This document shows, piece by piece, positions 17,326-25,398 of a stretch of DNA of 64,000 nucleotides. Source of the stretch: Pseudoalteromonas flavipulchra NCIMB 2033 = ATCC BAA-314 (GTDB taxonomy: Bacteria; Pseudomonadota; Gammaproteobacteria; Enterobacterales; Alteromonadaceae); NCBI GenBank assembly GCA_000814665.1, contig JWIH01000010.1, forward strand, positions 186,001-250,000. The letters are read 5' to 3'. The notes under the pieces are model-generated. The model saw only the letters and a list, made by a program, of their open reading frames with translations. It was not told the DNA's origin and did no database searches. A program made the translations under genes and the position numbers. Each line of letters begins with the position of its first letter. Position 1 is the first letter of the stretch.

Positions 17326-18080
17326 TTAGTAAACTGCTCTAGTTGTTGATTGTTATTAATTAATTGCTTTCTTGTTTGATAGCTTAGCTCAATATGGATA
17401 AAGCTATATTCAGGAAGCGCAAGCTGATGCATGATATTTTGCGTCCCGCCAAGTTCTTGCACTTCTTGAGGGTAAATCAGCGCCCGATAACCTTGCTTAA
17501 CAAGACAAGACTTCAACTTCCATAGTGTGTCGTCATTTGTTTTGCCTTGGCTCAAAATTATTTCGCTTAGTTTACCGCCGTCGGTTTTTCGCTTCTTTTG
17601 ACTAAACCCATGTATTTGGAACACTTTTGCTGTTGGGTGTAAAGATGTAAAAGCTACGGTAGCTGACGCGTGAATATTGTGAGGTTGCTTGGCGTAATCA
17701 TAGTTTTTTGTCGTGTCATTGTTATCGTTATCGTTATCGTTATCGTTATCGTATCTGTGTTTGGTGTTGTTCAGTAACACTTGGCAACTGTGCTGGAAAA
17801 TGTGCTCACCAATGGTCTGCGTATGTTTATCATGAAAGCGATGTGGAACAGACACCACGCAAGGTCGGTGCTTTGGCGCATATGTGACTTCGCCATGCGC
17901 TTCACTTTGAGGCTTTGGCGTCAATGTAAACTGCTCTGCTTGGTGCGTAAATTGCCAGCCATCGAGCTCTACAGGTTGCTTAAACCAGTGCGCCATTTTG
18001 CTGCTATCGGGAACCGCAGCGTTAACATTCAATGACAAGCATAATGCAATGTAAAGTGCGTAGCGACTAAGGCGTTTCAT
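17304..18080 (-). CDS. Exported zinc-hydrolase-like protein, possibly a polymer hydrolase
   Basis: 258 residues with a signal peptide (to about residue 22, NVNAA). Motifs in order: VVSVPHRFHDKHT (near 75-87), FQIHGFS (near 153), a Gly-rich QELGGTQNIMHQL, then FIHIELSYQTRK near 225. The order His-Pro-region, HG, and late Glu-Leu-Ser followed by Arg resembles phage-type poly-gamma-glutamate hydrolase (PghP) and related carboxypeptidase-fold enzymes, where the His residues bind zinc and the late Glu is catalytic. The match is distant and made by eye. If right, it would trim or release the polymer in the periplasm. An Asp-Asn dipeptide run near residue 111-120 is encoded by a hexanucleotide repeat. 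Overlaps its operon neighbours by 14 and 22 bp. Confidence 0.5.
   Translation of the reverse strand: MKRLSRYALYIALCLSLNVNAAVPDSSKMAHWFKQPVELDGWQFTHQAEQFTLTPKPQSEAHGEVTYAPKHRPCVVSVPHRFHDKHTQTIGEHIFQHSCQVLLNNTKHRYDNDNDNDNDNNDTTKNYDYAKQPHNIHASATVAFTSLHPTAKVFQIHGFSQKKRKTDGGKLSEIILSQGKTNDDTLWKLKSCLVKQGYRALIYPQEVQELGGTQNIMHQLALPEYSFIHIELSYQTRKQLINNNQQLEQFTKCVQSLL
17721..17750 (-). repeat. GTTATC hexanucleotide repeat, five units, inside coding sequence
   Basis: Five perfect tandem copies of GTTATC on the plus strand, encoding an alternating Asp-Asn run in the 258-residue hydrolase-like protein. Because the unit is 6 bp, copy-number changes would lengthen or shorten the run without a frameshift. 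Confidence 0.9.
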
Positions 18081-20319
18081 CTTGCCACCAGTTTAATGTT
18101 GCATCAGGCTGTTCATGTTCCTCTAATACACTTATCCAAACATCATGTGAAAAGCGAAGCGTCATGGTTTTAGGCGATGTTAAGTCTTGAAACAGCGGCA
18201 AAGTAATACTTGGATACTCGTAAAGCTCTGCGTGATTAGGGTTAAAAAACATCCTCGTTTGTGCTGGGTTTAGGTGCAGTACAAAGTGTTTAGCTAAAAT
18301 CGTGTATTCATCGCTTGGGGTGATTACCTTAGTGCTATCCAGAGCGGTTGCTACCGTGATTTCAGCTTGAGGATCGGCACTAAACACTTTGACGACCAAA
18401 GCGTTAGGTTGCAAGTTATTCTCGCTAACAGCAACGGTAAGTGGCGTTGTTTTTGCCACTTTGTACAGGCGGATCTTCCGCACGGTTCTTGGGGTCCCTT
18501 GATTGATGAAAAGTGCTTGGGTGTTTGCTAACTCCTCTATTTGTAAGCTGTTTAACGGAACTTCAAATAATGTAGGTTTACGCTTTTGCTTCACAATCAC
18601 ACTGCTTGGGTAGCTTGTTGCTTTACCGAGCTTAAAGAGTGCAGATTTAGCTACCTGACGATATTCAAACTCCATTTGCGGTACTGAGTTATCAAAGTAA
18701 GCTTGCTCAATGGGCACCAACGCGATATCCGATACAGCTAAAAGCTGATCTAAGTCTTTGGAGCGGTATTGAGGCAGCAACTCAGGTACTTCAGGTGGCG
18801 CTTCAAATAAGCGCACCGATGCTATCTGTTTTTGTGTATGAAAGAGGTAATGGTTGTCAGCCTTTTGGCTAAACCATGCATCAATCCCCTGATAAATCGG
18901 ACTTTCAGGGTCGCACACTGGGTCACAGCGATGATTCAGATAATTAAATGTTGGGCTGCGGGCTTGCAGCTTTACCATCGCGTCTTCGGCTTCAATTTTG
19001 ATTTGATTAACGTTATCTGGTATTGCCAAATAACGCTTCTCTGCGGTTGGTAAGGTTTGTCGCTCCGTGGTTTCAGTTATCAGTCTATCAAACAAAGCTT
19101 GCTCTGCCGTTGCGGTAAAAACATAGTCCTTGATCCGCTCATTGTTGCTGTAGAGGCTCACAGAGAGAGTGCTGCCAATGGGCGCACGCCACTCTAAAGC
19201 GATATCGCTTTTAGGAGAGACTTGATAGTAAGCCGGCGTTTGCGCGTTGAGCATATAATAGTAACTATGCAACGGGACTATAGGGTCGACGCCATTGCTA
19301 AATACCCGAATGCTGGTGGGGGCGCTTGCGCTAACGGTAACAAGGCCAGCTGGTAAGTTGCTTAATTTAGCTTGCGCAGCGGATAGCACCTCAGGCATTA
19401 GTGGCTTTGGCGCGTCGAGTTGGCGTAAATCGTGCCAAACAAAAGTAAGATTTGCATTCTCGGAATGGCTTAATAAATATTCCGTGTGTTCATAGACGCG
19501 AAAACTCGCGCTTAGCTGCTCAGAAATAAACAAACTATCTAAGTCTAGCTGGGTCGAAAAATCATGATTAAGCACATTGTAGGGCAGTGACTCGTATAAC
19601 AAGTCAGCGCGAAAGTCGATGTTAGGCACGCCCTGTGGCGCTAGCTTTTGCCAATCTAACATGACCGAATTGTATTTTTCTTCGTTGGTTAAGGCGTTTT
19701 CACCTATGGTGTGGTAATTCGTCATGCGTTCACGCCATTCGGTTGGCCTTTTCAGCCATGCTTTGGCGGGGTCGGTAATACTGTTACTGGTTTGGGCATG
19801 GACGCGTACCACCACACCTTTAAGCTGAGCATTTTCTGGTATTAGCTTTAACGTGATAGTCGTAGCTTGTTGTAACTCTTTACGATTTAAATAAAAGGAT
19901 TGCCCAGACGCCACGGCCAACGCTTCACGGTTTTCAATGATCTGTTTTACCTGTTGCTGAAAGTCGTTCGAGGCAGCTTTAGCTGCATGATGATAAGTAC
20001 CGCGATAAATAATCGCTCCTTTTGCATCAAGTAACTGATATTCAATAGCATAGTTGACAGGCTGATCATCCAACGGCTGCGATTCGAATATTCCATTAGA
20101 CAACACCCGGAGAGACATGGTCCGAGACGCAGAAAAGGAAAACTTCAGTGCCCTGTCGGTTTTTAGCCAATGAACATTGGAGCGGATATTAAACAGGGTC
20201 GAGGTATTTGAAGGCTCCGCAGATTTTACCCACACAAATAAAGTGACGGCGAACCAAACAAAAAGTAGCAGCAAAGCTGTAAAAATAGCAAATCGTAATA
20301 TCTGCTTAATCCAGTACAT
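18067..20319 (-). CDS. Membrane-anchored large periplasmic protein of the PgsBC operon
   Basis: 750 residues from the chosen start. The frame is open to 20346, but ATG at 20319 has GAGGGG just upstream and gives a 14-bp overlap with the previous gene, equal to the next junction. One N-terminal membrane helix (about residues 8-31, FAIFTALLLLFVWFAVTLFVWV) anchors a roughly 710-residue domain predicted to be periplasmic and beta-rich, with no motif I recognise. Two close cysteines (HRCDPVCDPES) could form a disulphide. The position between the PgsC-like membrane protein and the exported hydrolase-like protein suggests a periplasmic bridge or scaffold for polymer passage (inference). No known homologue recalled. 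Confidence 0.75.
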   Translation of the reverse strand: MYWIKQILRFAIFTALLLLFVWFAVTLFVWVKSAEPSNTSTLFNIRSNVHWLKTDRALKFSFSASRTMSLRVLSNGIFESQPLDDQPVNYAIEYQLLDAKGAIIYRGTYHHAAKAASNDFQQQVKQIIENREALAVASGQSFYLNRKELQQATTITLKLIPENAQLKGVVVRVHAQTSNSITDPAKAWLKRPTEWRERMTNYHTIGENALTNEEKYNSVMLDWQKLAPQGVPNIDFRADLLYESLPYNVLNHDFSTQLDLDSLFISEQLSASFRVYEHTEYLLSHSENANLTFVWHDLRQLDAPKPLMPEVLSAAQAKLSNLPAGLVTVSASAPTSIRVFSNGVDPIVPLHSYYYMLNAQTPAYYQVSPKSDIALEWRAPIGSTLSVSLYSNNERIKDYVFTATAEQALFDRLITETTERQTLPTAEKRYLAIPDNVNQIKIEAEDAMVKLQARSPTFNYLNHRCDPVCDPESPIYQGIDAWFSQKADNHYLFHTQKQIASVRLFEAPPEVPELLPQYRSKDLDQLLAVSDIALVPIEQAYFDNSVPQMEFEYRQVAKSALFKLGKATSYPSSVIVKQKRKPTLFEVPLNSLQIEELANTQALFINQGTPRTVRKIRLYKVAKTTPLTVAVSENNLQPNALVVKVFSADPQAEITVATALDSTKVITPSDEYTILAKHFVLHLNPAQTRMFFNPNHAELYEYPSITLPLFQDLTSPKTMTLRFSHDVWISVLEEHEQPDATLNWWQDETP

Positions 20320-23300
20320 AACGCCCCTCATGAACCGCTTTTGCATAAGTGGCTAAATCAATAACGCGATTTCTTCTTGGTAAGTATAGTGCGAGCAGTG
20401 CGTTATCTCGGGTAAACATTAATCCCAGCTCACCATTTCTATGCGTGCTAAAGGCGCTTATTTTACACTGGCTTTCAAATTGACAAAGTGCTTGGAGCAC
20501 AGGTAAATGTTGGGTGGTGGCGTAGCGCCCCGTGGCTACTTTAAGTGCGTCAATAAATTGCGCACTGGCCTCATGCCAATCATTTGGAGAGAGGGCAAGC
20601 AAATCGATTACTTTGAGCCTAGGTGTGTGTGCAACGGCTAAAAGGCGTTGCAATAAAGCATCGTTGGTAATGGCAAAGTGCGATTTAAAATCCGATGCCA
20701 ACCACAGTGCCGCTAGCTCACTTTTTGGTGCGAACAGCTGATATCCCGACTGTGGTGTGGTACCGAGTTCTAAGCCTCTTGTTGCTTGTTGTCCTGAAAC
20801 GGTTTGAGTATTAACACCAAGATCAGCTAGCACCCTTTGTAGTGTAGCAATGGTGTCATTATGAATAGGGTTAGGCGTTGTAAATTGGTACGCAAGCGCT
20901 GAAGGTCTGATGCTTGCAGGCGCGCTATGACTGCGGATCTGTAAATTAAGTAAGGGGTTGTCGTAAAAGTAGCGCTGTGCACTTTGATACACCACATTAA
21001 ATAATGACCGCACGTTGTCGGCTGCCATTACATTTGCATCGATGCTGGTATAAGGGTGAGCACCAGCGATTGCCAGTAACTTTGCATGGGTGGCCGTAAA
21101 CAACTGCCCAGAGAACTCCAAGGTGTTACTTTCAAAGAGCGGTCTAGGCACTGCAATGGTGAGGGATGGTTTAGCCAGCAAGGCAATAAAGTACACCCCT
21201 TGACCCAAATCATAGGCAGATTTGGTATCTAAAGGAGAAAGTGCAACGAATTGCCCTTGATTATTTTCAACTAAAGTTAATTGGTACTGTAATAGGTTTG
21301 CTACGCGATTTATCTGACTCAGCCTTACCTCAAGCGTTTCCGGCGCTGTCACTATCTCAAGATTTTGGGTGATAGCAAATAACGGCCTTAACACTTCATA
21401 TTCCCACAGTGCAGCACTGGTATCGCTCAGTGCGCTAAATGCACCGCTGCCTTTGGCGCTAATGTGACTGGAAAATGCTTCAATAAGTGCCTGTATGCTC
21501 TCATCACTTGTGCTTATTTTATCTATGTCTTTGTCGATACGTTGCAGGCCATATGCGCTTAGCAACGACGAATAGCTATCCGAGCTTAAATACGCCTCAA
21601 TCATTTGGCCATGGAACTGGCTGTAAGGTAAAGGTGCATTTGCCGCGAGACCAAAGTGTGCATCGTTGATGTTAAACAAGGTAGCAAGTTCAGATTGTTG
21701 TACTGAGCTTGGCACACTGTTAAATATCCACATCTGTGCGTCTTCTTTTAAACTGTGTTGGTGCATCAACTGGCTTACTTGCCGATTAATTTCTCTGAGT
21801 TGGACGACCTCTGGAATATCCATCGCCATAAAAAAGTCACTATAGAACTCGCTTTGTTTACCGTTTTTATCGCCACTTTGGTTAGGTCGCGCATTGCCAA
21901 ACGCCATTGCCTGGCTTTGCCAATAGGAAAACAATATCCCACCAGCCTCACTGGCAAGCCGCTCTGCAGTGGGGTAGGGGACGTTGATGATATGGGCTTT
22001 TTGAGCAGTTAAATTAATGATAAACAGACCGCGCTTGTGATCTTGTTGATTGTCTTTTATTACTAAAAATTGTGTTGTACGTTGCAAAGAAAAGTCGGCT
22101 TGGCGCAGTAAGGTGGCGGCCTCGACATAGTGTGACTCACTATCCTGCTTAAGCAACCTAATTGCTTGTTTAAAGTGGCTACGTTGCTGCTCCGTCACAT
22201 ATTGGCTGACATTAACGTTAGCCGCATTTTGAGTATACAGCTGGCTCTTGTAATTACTGATCACTTGGCCGAGCGTTAAATCGCTGGCTGTTTCATTTAT
22301 CGCTAATGTATTACTTTGTACGAATAGGCTTGGAATAACCATAATTGCAAAACCGATACAGATGGCGATAAAGCCACCAACAATTGAAGTTTGAAAAGTT
22401 GCACGGATCACAAGGCCTAGCGCATTTTTTTGGTAAATTTTAAGGGCGAGTAAGGTCGATAGCATGTAGCCAAAAGCAAAGGTATCGGTCACTTTTAAGG
22501 TTGGGAAGTAACCGACGACGACGTAGTTTAAAATCAGTTTGTAGACAAAGCCGATATTAAAAAACAGCAGCATGAGTCGCGCGCCTTCGATATTGGCGTG
22601 TTTTAAACGGGTAAAGTTTAAGACTACATATCCAAAGACCAAAATAATCGCTGTTTCTACGAATGATGTGAGCAGCTTAGTGGGTTGCATCAGTTGCAGA
22701 GCTAGCAGCGCTGGCAGCATAATGCCATTGAATTCCCAGCCGTACTTTAAATTAGCCCTTGATGCGATAAAAGCGGTGATCACCAAGATAATATAAGCTT
22801 TAGGGGCTGCAATAATGGAGGCCGCAACAGCTTCGTACATGACGGCAAGATTGGCAATGCTAAAGTTGGTAAACGCCATCAATCCAAAACGAATGATGAT
22901 ATAGGTAACAACCAACTGAATAGCGGTGACTTTTATGCCATATTTAAAGCCACCATTCCACATTACATTAGCGGTCAAGGCGATGATAATCAGCCCGAGG
23001 CTATACAGCTGTGCGGCGTAATCAAAAGTGATGTCCCATTGTGTTAAGTACGCGGCGACCAGCGGCCAAAACAGCACATCCATGGTAACTCGAACTATAA
23101 TGCTTAACAAAACGATGGCAAAAAATCGGTCACGGCCAAACATTTCTGCATAGCCCAGTCGCTCAACAAGTGTTTTGGCAAAAAACCGCATTAAGCCATA
23201 AACGACAATGGCCTCAACAATGATCACCCAAGCCGATGTTGGGCTCACGATAAATAAGGGGACTAGGTAACCTGGCACCACTAAACCAGTTAACGGGAAA

Positions 23301-23410
23301 CCAAACCTTAGATTGAAAAATGCGACAACCGCGATGCCTATCCAAACACACGTGATAACGGATTGCCCAAGTCCGCCCGCGCTTGGGAATAGCGTCAGCG
23401 TCCAGTCCAT
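20306..23410 (-). CDS. pgsC: PgsC/CapC-like membrane protein with tandem CapC modules and long C-terminal domain
   Basis: 1034 residues; classical PgsC is about 150. Residues 20-365 hold many membrane helices. The PgsC signature GLVVPGYL is at 42-49 with its second motif SLGLIIIALTANVM at 137-150. A second set, NGIMLPALLAL (228-238) and DTFAFGYMLSTLLAL (309-323), repeats the plan, so the membrane part looks like two CapC modules in tandem. Residues 370-1034 are soluble, probably periplasmic, and unrecognised. PgsC is the membrane partner of the PgsB ligase in polyglutamate synthesis and export (family knowledge). Its ATG directly follows the TAG of the upstream gene. The C-terminal domain could link to the periplasmic partners (inference). 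Confidence 0.85.
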   Translation of the reverse strand: MDWTLTLFPSAGGLGQSVITCVWIGIAVVAFFNLRFGFPLTGLVVPGYLVPLFIVSPTSAWVIIVEAIVVYGLMRFFAKTLVERLGYAEMFGRDRFFAIVLLSIIVRVTMDVLFWPLVAAYLTQWDITFDYAAQLYSLGLIIIALTANVMWNGGFKYGIKVTAIQLVVTYIIIRFGLMAFTNFSIANLAVMYEAVAASIIAAPKAYIILVITAFIASRANLKYGWEFNGIMLPALLALQLMQPTKLLTSFVETAIILVFGYVVLNFTRLKHANIEGARLMLLFFNIGFVYKLILNYVVVGYFPTLKVTDTFAFGYMLSTLLALKIYQKNALGLVIRATFQTSIVGGFIAICIGFAIMVIPSLFVQSNTLAINETASDLTLGQVISNYKSQLYTQNAANVNVSQYVTEQQRSHFKQAIRLLKQDSESHYVEAATLLRQADFSLQRTTQFLVIKDNQQDHKRGLFIINLTAQKAHIINVPYPTAERLASEAGGILFSYWQSQAMAFGNARPNQSGDKNGKQSEFYSDFFMAMDIPEVVQLREINRQVSQLMHQHSLKEDAQMWIFNSVPSSVQQSELATLFNINDAHFGLAANAPLPYSQFHGQMIEAYLSSDSYSSLLSAYGLQRIDKDIDKISTSDESIQALIEAFSSHISAKGSGAFSALSDTSAALWEYEVLRPLFAITQNLEIVTAPETLEVRLSQINRVANLLQYQLTLVENNQGQFVALSPLDTKSAYDLGQGVYFIALLAKPSLTIAVPRPLFESNTLEFSGQLFTATHAKLLAIAGAHPYTSIDANVMAADNVRSLFNVVYQSAQRYFYDNPLLNLQIRSHSAPASIRPSALAYQFTTPNPIHNDTIATLQRVLADLGVNTQTVSGQQATRGLELGTTPQSGYQLFAPKSELAALWLASDFKSHFAITNDALLQRLLAVAHTPRLKVIDLLALSPNDWHEASAQFIDALKVATGRYATTQHLPVLQALCQFESQCKISAFSTHRNGELGLMFTRDNALLALYLPRRNRVIDLATYAKAVHEGRYVLD

Positions 23411-25384
23411 CTATTCCTCATCCCACTCTTCAGGCAAAAGTTGCTCGTTAACCGCAAGCTGCTCTGACAAGTGTGTTAAAAAGGCTTCTTTATCATCTAG
23501 CTGAGATAACTGCTCGCCAAGGTCAATAAATTCAAACAACACCCCACTGGTTTCAAATGGTGTGCTGGCGTTAAGGCTGGTTGATTGTTTGAGTAAGGCG
23601 CGAATACTCAGTAAATAAGTTCGATTGTCTAAATACACGGGTAATACGATTTTGCCACGTTTTAGGGTTAAATAGCGCAGCTTTCCTTTAGCTTGTTCAC
23701 TATCCATCTCGGTACAGCGACAAAGTAAGTCTAAGGCGGACATGTCGAAAATAGACAGCTTATGCTCTCTCGCAAAGCGTTCAAGAGATTCATTTACCTG
23801 CACAATTTGGCCAAATAAGTTATATAAAATACTGGCACTGTGAAGCTGGTTGAAGACATGCTCCAGTGAGGTGAGCTTTTGATCCATCTCATTAATTGCA
23901 TTTTTGATTTTATGACTTAGTGGCTCTTTCAGAGAAAAGGTCAGCGCCCGAGTCAGTGTGCTTTTGAGGTTTTTTTGCTCAGCAGAAAACACTTTATAGT
24001 GGAATAATAATTCACCAATTTGATGTGCAAAGAGATTTACATTTTTAATAAACGCTTGCTCATCAAAACTGTCTTGAGGAGTGACGGTTAGCGCCCAAAA
24101 ACCCCGAACATCTCCTGCGTACATCAAGGGTGCAATATACTGCTGCTCATCTTCCGCTAGATGTTGGAAGAAAGGGCGGGTAATTTTGATAGCACCAAAC
24201 GCTTTGATTGCATCGGAATAAGGTACTCGCTCGTAATCTCGTCGCATCTCTAAGATATCACTGAGCTGACAGTGTATTGCGCGTATTTCAGTTACTCGGT
24301 GGTCACCCTCTAAGCGAGTGAGAAAGATACTTCTTCTCAGATTAAGCTGCTGATTAACCAGTTGGATGATCGCATCCCAAGGTTCATTATGCTCAAGAAA
24401 GTGCCGTGGTAGATATCGACCCATCATACGTTGCTGGATCAGGGCTATCAGAGATTTTAAGTTTTCTTCTTCTGACCATTTCAAAGAGATAAACACCCAA
24501 AGTAGCGTCAGCCATATCAAAGATAGCAGCTCACCAAGCGGCAATAACACGGAGTACCAATGATGCGCAGCAAGGCCACTTATGATCAGTAATATGCTGG
24601 TGGATATCGCAATGATGACATTGGTCTTGGTCGCATTTCTTTGGTACCACACTAAGAAAAATATTGATGCTAGTACCATGAGTGCGACTATCGTCACTTT
24701 ATTTAAAGGCTGAATAAAGCTGTCGGATGCAAAGCTATTGGCGATAAATGCCTGTAGGTAAACTGGCGGAAGTTCTTGCGCGCCAAAATAAGCATTACTA
24801 TTTAAGCGTGAAAACTTTGAATGCTGAGCAACTAAGATGACCTTTTCGCTGAGTTGTGCTGTGAATAGATCACCATCAAGTACTCTCTGCGCACTGAATT
24901 TTGGTAGTGAATAATAAGGCAGTGAGTAGTCTATGATTTTGTTGAGGTATTCACCATGCTGCGGAAATACCTTATCCCATAATATGTCACACTTGTTTGC
25001 TGGTGGTGCGAGGCTGATTGCACTGCCATACCAATTTTCTGTTTCCAACAGACAAACCGATTGTGTATTGAATGGATAGTAAATCGAGCGGTCGTTTTGT
25101 TGTGGTGAAAGTTCGGTATTTGCAAAAAACACAACGGCTTTTGGTTGATAGTCAGAGAGTATTTTTGCCAACTGCTGATGTTGTTGCTGTAAGTTTTCTG
25201 CTTCAATCACGACTACTTGCGTTGCTTGCGTAGTGTTGAGCTTAGAAAACCATTGTAATCCAATTAGGTTTACCTGTTTATATAAGCCGGACGCCGAGGC
25301 GATCAACAAAATAGCGAATAAGCTCATAAATAGCCAAAACTCACGTTGGCGTTTTATAAAGTTTAATTGACTAAAAACCGACAT
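23411..25384 (-). CDS. CHASE2-GAF-PAS-like membrane sensor without a kinase or cyclase output
   Basis: 657 residues. TM1 at about 17-36; an extracytoplasmic CHASE2-like domain (45-225, with VVVIEAENLQ then KAVVFFANTE); three more helices at 230-305, the standard CHASE2 layout; then a cytoplasmic GAF-like domain (about 350-480) and a PAS-like domain (about 515-620). CHASE2 receptors normally end in a histidine kinase, cyclase or GGDEF domain; here the protein stops after a short acidic tail (LPEEWDEE), with no H-box, ATPase or GGDEF motif visible. It is the second gene of the polymer operon, 14 bp after capA, so it may sense the cell surface and signal to the ligase complex by protein contact (inference). 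Confidence 0.7.
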   Translation of the reverse strand: MSVFSQLNFIKRQREFWLFMSLFAILLIASASGLYKQVNLIGLQWFSKLNTTQATQVVVIEAENLQQQHQQLAKILSDYQPKAVVFFANTELSPQQNDRSIYYPFNTQSVCLLETENWYGSAISLAPPANKCDILWDKVFPQHGEYLNKIIDYSLPYYSLPKFSAQRVLDGDLFTAQLSEKVILVAQHSKFSRLNSNAYFGAQELPPVYLQAFIANSFASDSFIQPLNKVTIVALMVLASIFFLVWYQRNATKTNVIIAISTSILLIISGLAAHHWYSVLLPLGELLSLIWLTLLWVFISLKWSEEENLKSLIALIQQRMMGRYLPRHFLEHNEPWDAIIQLVNQQLNLRRSIFLTRLEGDHRVTEIRAIHCQLSDILEMRRDYERVPYSDAIKAFGAIKITRPFFQHLAEDEQQYIAPLMYAGDVRGFWALTVTPQDSFDEQAFIKNVNLFAHQIGELLFHYKVFSAEQKNLKSTLTRALTFSLKEPLSHKIKNAINEMDQKLTSLEHVFNQLHSASILYNLFGQIVQVNESLERFAREHKLSIFDMSALDLLCRCTEMDSEQAKGKLRYLTLKRGKIVLPVYLDNRTYLLSIRALLKQSTSLNASTPFETSGVLFEFIDLGEQLSQLDDKEAFLTHLSEQLAVNEQLLPEEWDEE

Positions 25385-25398
25385 GCCTTTTCACTCTC

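Noticed and set aside
17721..17750. Hexanucleotide repeat considered as CRISPR-like
   Set aside because: Units are contiguous 6-bp copies without spacers inside a coding sequence; it is a microsatellite.
18832..19053. Plus-strand frames inside the polymer operon
   Set aside because: All are antisense shadows of long minus-strand genes without ribosome sites or recognisable motifs.
20320..20346. Upstream start for the 750-aa periplasmic protein
   Set aside because: The ATG at 20319 has a GAGGGG site and the usual 14-bp overlap; the earlier ATG has no ribosome site.
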